Shown piece after piece: positions 16,570 through 25,149 of a stretch of 64,000 nt of DNA. Origin of the DNA: an uncultured Lachnospiraceae bacterium. GTDB taxonomy: Bacteria > Bacillota > Clostridia > Lachnospirales > Lachnospiraceae. Each line of letters opens with the position of its first letter. Positions within the stretch are counted from its first letter, which is position 1. The notes under the pieces were generated by a model. The model did no database searches. It was not told where the DNA came from and worked only from the letters and a program-made list of their open reading frames with translations. The DNA lies in contig CAJUDM010000004.1 of assembly GCA_910584915.1 (NCBI GenBank), positions 132,193 through 196,192 of the forward strand, given 5' to 3'. The position numbers were made by a program, and so were the translations under genes.

Positions 16570-17322
16570 TCACTGCTTCGGGCTGTCGTCAAATTCAAAT
16601 TTATTCAGGTCTCCCCGGTAGTGCGCAAATGCGTAATCCACAATGGTTCCGTCCGCGGTGGTGGAGATATTGTGAAAACAGAGCATGGGCGTGTTCACTT
16701 TGATGTTCAACAGCTCAATGTCCTGCGTGGTCGCATTCATGGCGGAGACGATGGTCTTTGTGTTGGCGATCTGCGTGGAGGCGTTGTTCATCAAAAGTTC
16801 ATACAGAGAGTGCGTCTTAAAGTCGTAGCTCAGTATGAAGGAACACAGGTCATACGGGATATAATTCTGGAAGGTCACCATAGGGATGTCGTCGGCAAAG
16901 CGCCTCCTGAACATGGAGATCACCTTCTGGCCCCCGGACAGATTCAGACTGGCGGCAATCTCCGGGCTCGGTGTGATGACGTTTAAATCGATCAGCTCCG
17001 TGCGGGGCGTTTTCCCCAGACGCGATATCTGCCGGTAGAAGGGCTCGAAGGAGCGGATGTAGCTGGAGCGCTGTTCCGGCTTCGTGACGAAAGTTCCCTT
17101 GCTCGCTTTTCTGGTGAGCCAGCCCTCCTGGACCAGCTCGGAGATCGCCTGGCGCACCGTGGAGCGGCTGATGTGATAGAACTCAACCAGCTCATTTTCC
17201 GTAGGAATGGCGTCCCCCACCAGAAAACAATTGTTCTGAATATCGTTCAATATGATATTTTTCAGCTGAAAATACAGTGGAATCCTTGTACTCTTATCCA
17301 GCCTTTTCTGAAATAACTGCAT
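16570..17322 (-). CDS. GntR/HutC-family regulator with UTRA effector domain
   Basis: A 250-residue repressor. The winged HTH covers about residues 10-75 (IPLYFQLKNIILNDIQ, IPTENELVEFYHISRSTVRQAI, GWLTRKASKGTFV) and the UTRA ligand domain about 95-240. UTRA regulators usually sense a sugar phosphate or related catabolite. It is divergent from a kinase-aldolase-transporter operon. Three copies of one 10-bp palindrome occur in the 447-bp spacer, one placed just after the likely operon promoter, so it probably represses both directions. GGGGGGAAAAAT precedes the start. Confidence 0.88.
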   Translation of the reverse strand: MQLFQKRLDKSTRIPLYFQLKNIILNDIQNNCFLVGDAIPTENELVEFYHISRSTVRQAISELVQEGWLTRKASKGTFVTKPEQRSSYIRSFEPFYRQISRLGKTPRTELIDLNVITPSPEIAASLNLSGGQKVISMFRRRFADDIPMVTFQNYIPYDLCSFILSYDFKTHSLYELLMNNASTQIANTKTIVSAMNATTQDIELLNIKVNTPMLCFHNISTTADGTIVDYAFAHYRGDLNKFEFDDSPKQ

Positions 17323-17412
17323 ATTTTTCCCCCCTGATATTTTTATATTGTTATACCTGCCGGCGATGGAGAAGACGGCTGTGCCGGCGAAAAATTGATT
17401 TGTATGTTTCTA

Positions 17413-17422
17413 TGTACGTACA
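17413..17422. promoter_or_regulatory. TGTACGTACA operator, site 1
   Basis: Perfect palindrome within ATGTACGTACAATA, 90 bases upstream of the GntR start. It is identical to two further sites in the same spacer and probably serves autoregulation. Confidence 0.65.
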
Positions 17423-17506
17423 ATAAAACAAATCTACCCTTATCATATGACAGCATTCTGAAAAATGCAAGGGATAATGATAAAAAACAATAATCTTGCC
17501 AGTATT

Positions 17507-17516
17507 TGTACGTACA
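17507..17516. promoter_or_regulatory. TGTACGTACA operator, site 2
   Basis: Second identical palindrome followed by the same AATA, 94 bases from site 1 (about nine helical turns). Confidence 0.65.
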
Positions 17517-17659
17517 ATAGAGCAAACAAACAACCCGTAAGATGCGGAGGGGATTGCGAAAAATGATCGCCAGACCGCCGCGAATGGTATATTTGCATAT
17601 CGGTTTTTGACATCTAAGAAAAAAGAATTAGATAAAATAATTAATTTCAAAAAAATATG

Positions 17660-17687
17660 TTGACAATTTTTATGGATTATGTAAAGA
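17660..17687 (+). promoter_or_regulatory. promoter of the kinase-aldolase-transporter operon
   Basis: TTGACA (17660-17665), a 16-base spacer and TAAAGA (17682-17687). The -35 is consensus and the -10 is weak. Operator site 3 begins 15 bases further on. Confidence 0.5.
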
Positions 17688-17701
17688 TAGAGACATACGA
17701 A

Positions 17702-17711
17702 TGTACGTACA
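17702..17711. promoter_or_regulatory. TGTACGTACA operator, site 3
   Basis: Third identical palindrome, followed by ATAG. It lies directly downstream of the promoter, where a bound GntR protein would block transcription. Confidence 0.65.
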
Positions 17712-17769
17712 ATAGACTGAACGAAAGATAATAAGTTGAAAGAGATACAGGAGAGAGAAGGAGGAAAGT

Positions 17770-18726
17770 ATGAAAAAGAGGATACTTTGTATAGGCATGA
17801 TGGTATGTGACACGCTGATCTCCCCGGTGCCCGCCGACATACTTTCCCTGGACAGTGTGAGGATAGATAAACCAACCATATGCTGCGGCGGAGACGCGCT
17901 CAACGCGGCGATAGGGCTGGCAAAGCTGGGGGCGCAGGCCTCTATTATAGGAAGGATCGCGGAGGATGCGAACGGCAGATTTATCTTAAATGAATGCGGC
18001 AGATACGGGATAGATACCTCCCGCGTGGCATTTGACAGGGAATGTGCCACCGCGGCGTCCTATGCGCTTGTGGATGAGAAGGGGGAGCGGCATTTTTTGT
18101 CGGAGAAATCTGTTTTTGCAAAACTCGCCGGAAGCGATGTCAGCGATGAAGCGATAGAAGGGGCTGATGTCGTGTATATCGGCTCCGCGATGGCACTTAA
18201 AAAGATGGATGAGGACGGCATCAGGGATGTGTTTTCGAGGGCGCGCCGTTTCGGAAAAACGACGGTCATGGACGCGGCGGTCAACAGAGAGGACCCGGAG
18301 AGGGACTGGCTCTCGTACCTGGCTTTGGCATTTGAGGAGACGGATATATTCTTCCCGAGCATGGACGAGGCGGTAAAGATAACGGGTGAGACAAAACCGG
18401 AGAATATAGCGGGATGTTTCGAAAAATTTCGGATGAAAATGTTCGGAATAAAGATGGGAGACAGAGGATGCTTTGTGACAGATTTTTGTGAGAACCGTTA
18501 TATCGCGTGCCCGACAGGGATACAGGTGGTGGATACGACCGGCGCGGGAGATTCTTTTATGGCGGGGCTGATGTGCGGACTGACAAGAGGGATGGATCTG
18601 TTTTCATGCGCAGAGTTTGCGTCGTGCGTTGCGGCAAAAAACGTGGGGGCGATGGGAGGAACCGCCGGAATACCGGATTTCGAAAAAGCTTTTGATTTTT
18701 ATCAAAGTTTTCATAAAAAAATGTGA
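17770..18726 (+). CDS. PfkB-family sugar kinase
   Basis: A 318-residue ribokinase-fold kinase transferring phosphate from ATP to a sugar or sugar phosphate. PfkB signature 1 is CCGGDALNAAIGLAKLGAQ near residue 38; signature 2 is DTTGAGDSFMAGL with catalytic Asp about 261. AGGAGGAAAGT precedes the ATG. It is the first gene of a GntR-controlled operon and is followed after 15 bases by a class II aldolase, so a two-step phosphorylation and cleavage of an imported sugar is likely. The sugar itself cannot be read from the sequence. Confidence 0.87.
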   Translation: MKKRILCIGMMVCDTLISPVPADILSLDSVRIDKPTICCGGDALNAAIGLAKLGAQASIIGRIAEDANGRFILNECGRYGIDTSRVAFDRECATAASYALVDEKGERHFLSEKSVFAKLAGSDVSDEAIEGADVVYIGSAMALKKMDEDGIRDVFSRARRFGKTTVMDAAVNREDPERDWLSYLALAFEETDIFFPSMDEAVKITGETKPENIAGCFEKFRMKMFGIKMGDRGCFVTDFCENRYIACPTGIQVVDTTGAGDSFMAGLMCGLTRGMDLFSCAEFASCVAAKNVGAMGGTAGIPDFEKAFDFYQSFHKKM

Positions 18727-18741
18727 GAAAGGAATGAGACT

Positions 18742-19590
18742 ATGAAATTTGCACCAATGAAAGAAATTCTCAAATTAGCCGAAGAGCAGCAGATCGCATA
18801 CGGCGCCTATGTTACGGTTTCCTATGAAACGGCGCTTGCGGCGATCGAGGCGGGCTCCGAGTTAAACTGCCCTGTCATCTTTATTACGGGGACAGACTGC
18901 TGTGACCTTATGGGAGGGTTTGAAGGGACGGTGGAGACCGTAAAGAGGGCTGCGGCGAATGCCCGGATTCCCATTGCACTTCATTTAGACCACTGCCGTA
19001 CTTATGAGGAATGTGTCGCGGCGATCCAGGCGGGATATTCTTCCGTGATGATCGACGGTTCCTCCCTGCCGTTTGAGGAAAATGTAGCACTCACGAAAAA
19101 AGTTGTGGATTATGCGCATACTCTCGGCATCACCGTGGAGGGAGAACTTGGAAAGCTGGTAGGCGAGGAGGGAGACCTGATCGTAAAAGGACCGGAAGCG
19201 GCACAGACGGACCCTCAGGAGGCGAAGGAATTTGTGGAAAGGACAGGGATTGATGCCCTGGCAGTCAGCATCGGAACACAGCACGGGCATTATGTGGCGG
19301 CGCCGCACCTCAATATCGGGAGGCTTAAAGCGATCAAAGAGGTTGTGGATGTGCCTCTGGTACTTCACGGAGGTTCCGGCACTCCCCTTGACCAGGTACA
19401 GGAGGCGATCCGCAACGGTATCCGCAAGATCAATGTGGCGACGGATGTGCTCACTGCTGTTGCCGATTCCTTTGAGGAACTGAAGAAGCAGCCGGGATTC
19501 AAGTACAATACGGCGATGTTCATTCATTCCAAAGATTCCGCAAAAGAATTTATCAAAGGAAAAATGAAGGATTTCAGATTTGAAAACTAA
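18742..19590 (+). CDS. class II (zinc) ketose-bisphosphate aldolase
   Basis: A 282-residue aldolase of the FbaA/KbaY/GatY family that splits a ketose (bis)phosphate into triose products. The catalytic Asp83 and zinc ligand His84 lie in ALHLDHCRTY; later zinc histidines are in SIGTQHGHY and LVLHGGSGTP, and the phosphate-binding NVATDVL follows. Length and motifs are closest to tagatose-bisphosphate-type aldolases, but specificity is uncertain. A second, different class II aldolase at 38.4 kb is the likely glycolytic enzyme, so this one is probably catabolic for the imported sugar. Confidence 0.87.
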   Translation: MKFAPMKEILKLAEEQQIAYGAYVTVSYETALAAIEAGSELNCPVIFITGTDCCDLMGGFEGTVETVKRAAANARIPIALHLDHCRTYEECVAAIQAGYSSVMIDGSSLPFEENVALTKKVVDYAHTLGITVEGELGKLVGEEGDLIVKGPEAAQTDPQEAKEFVERTGIDALAVSIGTQHGHYVAAPHLNIGRLKAIKEVVDVPLVLHGGSGTPLDQVQEAIRNGIRKINVATDVLTAVADSFEELKKQPGFKYNTAMFIHSKDSAKEFIKGKMKDFRFEN

Positions 19591-19621
19591 AAATTTTACA
19601 TATAAAACGGAGGAAAATCAT

Positions 19622-20779
19622 ATGAAAAAAAGGTTGGTTAGTATCATGTTGACGGCAGTATTGGCATTCTCACTGGCGGCGTGCGGCTCTTCAGGAGAAA
19701 CGCAGGAGGCGCCCGCAGCTGAGGAACAGGAGGCTCCGGCGCAGGAGACGGCGGCGCCCGCGGAGGAGGAGCCCGCCGAAGCGGCGGCTGAGGAGACAGC
19801 GGGGGATGTGAATGCCACGGTCATCTGGAGGGCGTTTGACGATCAGTTCCAGAGCGGATTCCGTATCATCATGCAGAATGAGGAAGAGAAGATCGGCGGT
19901 ATCGCCCTCGACATGCAGGATGCGGCAAACGACGTATCCACAGCGATCAGCAAACTGGAAGCGTCTCTGACAAAGGGAACGGACGTTGTCGCTATCTGCG
20001 CGCCTGATCGCGAGAGCACGGAGACAATGGCACAGAAATGTGATGAGGAGGGCGTTCCGGCAGTGTTCTTCAATATGGAACCCATGGAGAACACAATGGA
20101 AAGCTACGAAAATATATATTATGTGGGCGCTCAGGCAAAGGAATCCGGCGAGATGTGCGCACAGGCGCTGATCAACTACTGGAATGCGAATACTGAGCTG
20201 GCGGATAAGAACGGCGACGGCAAGCTTCAGATCGTGATCCTGCAGGGTGAGATCGGACAACAGGATGTCGTGCTGCGCACACAGGCTTATGAGGAGACTC
20301 TGAAGGCGCAGGGGATCGACTATGAGATACTGGCGATGGATACAGCCAACTGGGACCAGGCGCAGGCTCTCGATAAAATGAACGCATGGATCACCGCATA
20401 CGGGATCGACGGGATCGAGGGCGTTCTGTGCAACAATGACAGTATGGCGATGGGAGCGGTACAGGCGTGCATTAACAATGGATACAACAGCGGCGACGCT
20501 GAAAAGTTTGTTCCGGTCGTAGGTATCGACGCAAACATCGATGCGCTGGAGGCGATGAAAGCGGGATCCCTGCTGGGCACGGTATTAAATGACCGCCAGA
20601 ATCAGTCTGACGCGATCATCAATGTAATAAAGGCAGTGAAAGCGGGCGAGGAGATCACGGAGGATGTTGTGGGTGTTGACTGCACCGTGGACGGCAAGTA
20701 CGTGTGGGTGCCTTATGTCATCGTGGATGACAGCAATCTGGATGCGACGCTGGAGCTGATGAATTCCATCTCTGAATAA
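19622..20779 (+). CDS. MglB-like sugar-binding lipoprotein
   Basis: Sugar-binding lipoprotein, 385 residues from ATG 19622 (GGAGGAAAATCAT upstream; the frame opens earlier inside the aldolase end). The signal peptide ends in the lipobox FSLAACGSS (Cys about 21). An acidic Ala/Glu/Pro linker of about 40 residues follows. The fold shows galactose/glucose-binding-protein hallmarks: the calcium-loop-like DKNGDGKLQIV segment, DTANWDQAQALDKMNAW and CNNDSMAMGAV. The ligand is thus probably a hexose or hexose derivative, which is inference from family resemblance. It starts 31 bases after the aldolase stop. Confidence 0.87.
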   Translation: MKKRLVSIMLTAVLAFSLAACGSSGETQEAPAAEEQEAPAQETAAPAEEEPAEAAAEETAGDVNATVIWRAFDDQFQSGFRIIMQNEEEKIGGIALDMQDAANDVSTAISKLEASLTKGTDVVAICAPDRESTETMAQKCDEEGVPAVFFNMEPMENTMESYENIYYVGAQAKESGEMCAQALINYWNANTELADKNGDGKLQIVILQGEIGQQDVVLRTQAYEETLKAQGIDYEILAMDTANWDQAQALDKMNAWITAYGIDGIEGVLCNNDSMAMGAVQACINNGYNSGDAEKFVPVVGIDANIDALEAMKAGSLLGTVLNDRQNQSDAIINVIKAVKAGEEITEDVVGVDCTVDGKYVWVPYVIVDDSNLDATLELMNSISE

Positions 20780-20803
20780 TGGAAAGGTATCATTATCCGA
20801 GAC

Positions 20804-20833
20804 TGCCGGAGCTTTTGTAAAAAGGCTCCGGCA
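20804..20833 (+). other. intercistronic hairpin behind the MglB-like gene
   Basis: TGCCGGAGC (20804-20812) and GCTCCGGCA (20825-20833), extendable by TTTT/AAAA pairs, with no trailing T run. It probably protects the upstream mRNA, as is common between binding-protein and ATPase genes. Confidence 0.65.
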
Positions 20834-20858
20834 TCCTGATAGAAGGGAGGGTTATTGC

Positions 20859-22388
20859 TTGGAAGAATACAGGCTGAGGATGAGCAGTATATCTAAATCG
20901 TTCCCGGGCGTAAAGGCGCTTGACAAAGCGCAGCTGGAAGTGAGGCCGGGTTCGGTACATGCCCTGATCGGCGAGAACGGGGCGGGCAAATCCACTCTGA
21001 TGAAATGCCTTTTCGGCCTCTATCATCAGGAGGAGGGGAGCATTGCCCTGGATGGAAAGACAGTGGAGATAGACGATCCCAACACGGCGTTAAAACTCGG
21101 GATATCCATGATCCATCAGGAATTGAATCCGATCCCGTACCGGAATGTAGTGGATAATATCTGGGTGGGGCGGTTTGTAAAAAAGGGGCTGGTGGTAGAT
21201 GAGGAAAAGATGAGGAAGATGACGGAGGAACTGCTTAAGGATCTGGAATTTGAGATTCCGGCGGAGACTCTGGCAAAAAATCTGTCTGTCTCCCAGCTGC
21301 AGGCGATCGAGATCGCCAAAGCGGTATCCTATGACGCCAAAGTCATTATCATGGATGAGCCCACATCGTCCCTTACGGTCGCTGAGACAAAGCACCTTTT
21401 TAAGATCATCGACAGGCTGAAATCGGAAGGACGGTCGATCATCTATATCTCCCACAAACTTGAGGAGATCTTTGAGGTCGCGGATGAGATAACGATCATG
21501 CGGGACGGACAGTATGTGGGTAAGTGGGAGATAAAAGATATCACGATAGATGAAGTGATCAGACAGATGGTCGGGCGCGATATGGAGGAGAGGTTTCCGG
21601 CGGCGGAGGATACCGTGCAGGAGGAGATACTGTTAAAGGTAGAGGATTTCACAAGCGCTGAAGAACACTCGTTTGAACATATTGACTTTGAACTCCATAA
21701 AGGAGAGATCCTGGGGATAGGCGGCCTGGTGGGAGCACAGAGGACAGAACTTGTGGAGGCTGTCTTCGGACTGCGGAAAATAAGCGCCGGAAGGCTTATT
21801 ATGAACGGAAAAGAGATAAAGAACCAGACGCCGCAGGATGCCATTAAAAATAAATTTGCCCTTCTGACGGAAGAGAGGCGTGCCACCGGCATCATACCGA
21901 TGCTCTCCGTGTGGGATAATACGCTGGTCGTCGCCTACAGAAAACTGGCGGATAATATTCTGGGAGTCATCCATAAGAAGAAGATAGGGAAAAGCGTGAA
22001 TGATGTCTGCCGGGAACTGGATGTGAGGATGGCGGGTACGGATACGCTGATCAAGAACCTCTCCGGCGGAAATCAGCAGAAGGTCCTGGTGGGGAGATGG
22101 CTTTTGTCGGACTGCGACATCCTGATCCTGGATGAACCCACAAGGGGCGTCGATGTAGGCGCGAAATATGAGATTTATAAGATCATGCGGGATCTTGTGA
22201 GGGAAGGTAAGGCCATTATCATGGTTTCCTCGGAAATGCCGGAACTTCTCGGGATGTCAGATAAGATCATGATCATGTGCGAAGGAAAATTATCGGGAAT
22301 ATTGGATAAGAAAGAGGCGGATCAGGTCGAAGTCATGAAGTATGCCACTATGTTTTCCAATAAAGCAAAAGAGGAGGTTTCCGAATGA
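20859..22388 (+). CDS. sugar ABC importer ATPase (MglA/RbsA type)
   Basis: Duplicated ABC ATPase, 509 residues. Domain 1: Walker A GENGAGKST, Q-loop MIHQELNPIPYRNV, Walker B VIIMDEPTSSL. Domain 2: degenerate P-loop GLVGAQRTEL, signature LSGGNQQKV, Walker B ILILDEPTRGVD. The start is TTG 20859 with GAAGGGAGG eight bases upstream, the same unusual start type as the MmsA gene at 10358. It overlaps the permease start by four bases. Together with the MglB-like lipoprotein and the permease it forms a complete importer. Confidence 0.9.
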   Translation: MEEYRLRMSSISKSFPGVKALDKAQLEVRPGSVHALIGENGAGKSTLMKCLFGLYHQEEGSIALDGKTVEIDDPNTALKLGISMIHQELNPIPYRNVVDNIWVGRFVKKGLVVDEEKMRKMTEELLKDLEFEIPAETLAKNLSVSQLQAIEIAKAVSYDAKVIIMDEPTSSLTVAETKHLFKIIDRLKSEGRSIIYISHKLEEIFEVADEITIMRDGQYVGKWEIKDITIDEVIRQMVGRDMEERFPAAEDTVQEEILLKVEDFTSAEEHSFEHIDFELHKGEILGIGGLVGAQRTELVEAVFGLRKISAGRLIMNGKEIKNQTPQDAIKNKFALLTEERRATGIIPMLSVWDNTLVVAYRKLADNILGVIHKKKIGKSVNDVCRELDVRMAGTDTLIKNLSGGNQQKVLVGRWLLSDCDILILDEPTRGVDVGAKYEIYKIMRDLVREGKAIIMVSSEMPELLGMSDKIMIMCEGKLSGILDKKEADQVEVMKYATMFSNKAKEEVSE

Positions 22389-23374
22389 AGACGATAGATA
22401 TAAAAAAGATATTGATTGAAAAGGCTCTTGTTATCGTTTTGCTGTTTATGATCATAGGGATCATCATCATAGAGCCTTCCTTTTTGCAGTGGCGTGTGTT
22501 TACGGATATCATAACGCAGTCTGCAGTAAAGATGATATGTGCACTGGGACTGATGTTTCCTCTTCTGATCGGAGGGACGGATCTTGCGGGCGGCAGACAG
22601 GTGGGGCTGGCCGCGGTCCTGATCGGATCACTGTCCCAGATGGCTGATTATTCGAACCGGTTCTGGCCAGACCTGCCGCAGCTGCCGATCATATTTCCGA
22701 TCCTGATCGCGCTCATGGCGGTGGCAGTGATAGGCGCGGCAAACGGATTTATGATATCCAGACTGAAGATGGCGCCGTTTATCGCGACTTTTGGTATGTC
22801 CACGATCGTTTACGGCATCAACTGCCTTTATTTTTCCAAGAAACCAAACAATTCACAGCCGATCGGCGGGATCAGAGAGGATCTGCGCTTTCTCAGCAGC
22901 TATAAGCTGTTTGGCCAGATCAGCCTGTTGGTGGTGATCGCGGTGGCAGCACTTGTGATCGTATGGTTTGTCCTGAACAAGACTGTGTTCGGGAAAAATA
23001 TCTATATCGTGGGCGGCAACCCGGAGGCGGCAAAGGTTTCCGGCGTTAACGTGAACAGGGTAATCATGTCCGTTTTCATTATCGAGAGCTGTCTGGTAGG
23101 CCTGGCGGGCATCATGGAGGTGGCGAGGACAGGAGGGGCAAACAGCTCCTACGGAAATGCCTATGAGTTTGACGCGATCTCATCCTGCGTGGTGGGTGGT
23201 GTCTCGCTGAGCGGCGGCATCGGCAAGGTTTCGGGCGCAGCGATCGGCGTCATCATTTTTACTTTTATCAGTTACGGGCTTGCGTTTATCGGCGTGAACG
23301 CGAACTGGCAGCTTGTGATCAAGGGTATCATCATCTGCAGCGCGGTTGCCCTTGACATGAGGAAGAATGCGTAA
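22385..23374 (+). CDS. sugar ABC permease (MglC/RbsC type)
   Basis: A 329-residue permease with about ten hydrophobic segments. Family blocks are GGTDLAGGRQVGLAAVLIG near residue 60, MAPFIATFGMSTIVYG near 132, the loop VGGNPEAAKVSGVNVNR near 205 and VGGVSLSGGIGKVSGA near 275. The GGTDLAGGRQ version of the first block is the one seen in MglC. The ATG overlaps the ATPase stop (ATGA), indicating coupled translation. It is the third transporter component of the GntR-controlled operon. Confidence 0.88.
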   Translation: MKTIDIKKILIEKALVIVLLFMIIGIIIIEPSFLQWRVFTDIITQSAVKMICALGLMFPLLIGGTDLAGGRQVGLAAVLIGSLSQMADYSNRFWPDLPQLPIIFPILIALMAVAVIGAANGFMISRLKMAPFIATFGMSTIVYGINCLYFSKKPNNSQPIGGIREDLRFLSSYKLFGQISLLVVIAVAALVIVWFVLNKTVFGKNIYIVGGNPEAAKVSGVNVNRVIMSVFIIESCLVGLAGIMEVARTGGANSSYGNAYEFDAISSCVVGGVSLSGGIGKVSGAAIGVIIFTFISYGLAFIGVNANWQLVIKGIIICSAVALDMRKNA

Positions 23375-23540
23375 ATATAATTAGATCATGAGATCAAAGA
23401 TTTTACGATCCTGTGAGTGCCGTTTAGATGGGTGATCAGGACTTGGCGTGAGATGAAAATTTCATGATCCTGCCCCATGTGCCTGGCAAAGCGGGCGGAT
23501 GTAGTTATGGCGAGAACAGGAAAGCGAGGAGGCAAATCAT

Positions 23541-24434
23541 ATGAGAATGGTGGAGTTGTCAAAGGAATTATCTCTCTCCGCAGTCGTACAGGGATTCTGG
23601 CGGCTGGCGGACTGGAGGTGGACGACGAAGGAGCTGGCGGAGTTTATGAACGCCTGTATCGAGAGAGGCGTGACTTCTTTTGATACGGCGGAGATCTACG
23701 CGGCAACTTTGTGTGAGACATTGATGGGCGAGGCGTTTGAGGCGGATCCGTCCATCCGCGGAAGGATACAGTTGGTGTCCAAGACGGGTATCTTTCAGGA
23801 GAAGACAGGAGGAAAGACATTTGGCTACTATAACACGACTTACGACAGAGTGGTCCGGTCCTGCAAGGAAAGCCTGCAGCGCCTTAAGACGGATCATCTG
23901 GACCTGTATCTGATCCACAGGGAGGATCCCTGTTTTGATCCCTGGGAGACGGCGAGGGCGTTGAAGGATCTGAAAAAGGAAGGGCTCGTGAGGGAGATAG
24001 GCGTGTCCAATTTTGACCCGTTCAAGTTTGACGCGCTGAACAAAGCCGTCGGCGGGGAGCTGGTGACGAACCAGATCGAATGGAACCCGGTGTGCTTTGA
24101 GCATTTTAACAGCGGCATGATGGATTATCTGACGGTGAACAGGATCCATCCGATGATCTGGTCTCCGTTAGCCGGCGGCAGGCTGTTTAAGGGTGGAGAT
24201 GAGCATTGCGAGAAGGCGATGGGGAAGATAAAGGAGATCGCGGACCGGCATGGAGAAAAGGCGGAGACCATCATTTATGCGTGGCTGATGTACCATCCGG
24301 CAGGCGCGGTGCCAATCTCGGGGAGCAATAAGCTTGAGAGGCTGGATCTGGCGGTCAAGGCGGCGGATGTGAAGCTTGAACACCACGAATGGTATGAGAT
24401 ATATACGGCGAGCGGCCAGCAGGTGCTGAGGTGA
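23541..24434 (+). CDS. aldo/keto reductase (YdhF-like)
   Basis: A 297-residue NADPH-dependent reductase. The full catalytic tetrad is visible: Asp48 and Tyr53 (TSFDTAEIYAA), Lys81 (LVSKTGI) and His126 (LYLIHRED). The cofactor region EIGVSNF, then PLAGGRL and VPISGSNKLERL, is conserved. GGAGGCAAATCAT gives a strong start. It follows the transporter genes after a 166-base gap that contains an ATGAAA-A-TTTCAT palindrome and shows no terminator, so it may be the last gene of the sugar operon, reducing or oxidising the imported sugar before phosphorylation. Confidence 0.88.
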   Translation: MRMVELSKELSLSAVVQGFWRLADWRWTTKELAEFMNACIERGVTSFDTAEIYAATLCETLMGEAFEADPSIRGRIQLVSKTGIFQEKTGGKTFGYYNTTYDRVVRSCKESLQRLKTDHLDLYLIHREDPCFDPWETARALKDLKKEGLVREIGVSNFDPFKFDALNKAVGGELVTNQIEWNPVCFEHFNSGMMDYLTVNRIHPMIWSPLAGGRLFKGGDEHCEKAMGKIKEIADRHGEKAETIIYAWLMYHPAGAVPISGSNKLERLDLAVKAADVKLEHHEWYEIYTASGQQVLR

Positions 24435-24527
24435 GATGTATGCTGAGGGCGGCCGGCGGGTATTAAGACAGGCTGTGATATTTTGCGGCGAAAAAGTGAA
24501 TACCTTTCTCTGATTGGGAAATACTGT

Positions 24528-24572
24528 AAAGTGTGAGGAGCCGGAATGTCTTCTCACACTTTCGCATTTATT
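24528..24572 (+). terminator. terminator after the aldo/keto reductase
   Basis: AAAGTGTGAG (24528-24537) pairs with CTCACACTTT (24553-24562), then CGCATTTATTTT. Confidence 0.75.
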
Positions 24573-24624
24573 TTCGAAATATAAAAAGATAAATGCGGGA
24601 CGGCGGAAGCGATAGGAGAGAGGT

Positions 24625-25146
24625 ATGTATCAAAAAGGTGACTATGTTGTATACGGGACAAAGGGAGTATGTCTGATAGAGGATGTGATGATGTTGGACT
24701 GGGGGGCGGACTGTATCTCCTCGGAAAAGCTCTGCTATAAACTGACGCCCCGGTTTGTGAAGGGCAGTACGATCTATGCGCCGGTGGAGAATGAAAAAAC
24801 CGTGATCCGCTCCGTGATGTCCGGGGAGGAGGCGCAGGCGGTGCTGGACAGGGCGAAACAGCTGGAGACGCTCTGGGTGAAGGACGAGAAGGAGCGCGAG
24901 GCGAGCTACCGCAGAGCACTGCTCAGCGGTAACAGCACGGAGTGGTCAAGGATCGTCAAGACGCTCTACCTGCGCAAGCGGGAGAGGCAGAGATCAGGGA
25001 AACGCATGACCTGCATCGATGAGAGATACCTGCATATCGCGGAAAATATCCTGTTTGGCGAGATGTCCCTGCCCCTGAACCTGACGGTGAAAGAGGTGGA
25101 GGACAGGTATTTTCAGGAGGTGGAGGAGGAGTGTACGGCTCAGTAA
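24625..25146 (+). CDS. CarD/CdnL-family RNA polymerase-binding regulator
   Basis: A 173-residue transcription factor. The N-terminal Tudor-like domain (about 1-60) starts MYQKGDYVVYGTKGVCLIED, the standard RNA-polymerase-interacting CarD_CdnL_TRCF opening, with YKLTPRFVKGSTIYAPVEN next. The C-terminal helical part (about 75-170) is charged, as in CarD. Such proteins bind the polymerase beta lobe and stabilise open complexes. GGAGAGAGG precedes the ATG. It stands alone, convergent with pyrG, with only three bases between the two stop codons. Confidence 0.85.
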   Translation: MYQKGDYVVYGTKGVCLIEDVMMLDWGADCISSEKLCYKLTPRFVKGSTIYAPVENEKTVIRSVMSGEEAQAVLDRAKQLETLWVKDEKEREASYRRALLSGNSTEWSRIVKTLYLRKRERQRSGKRMTCIDERYLHIAENILFGEMSLPLNLTVKEVEDRYFQEVEEECTAQ

Positions 25147-25149
25147 CTA

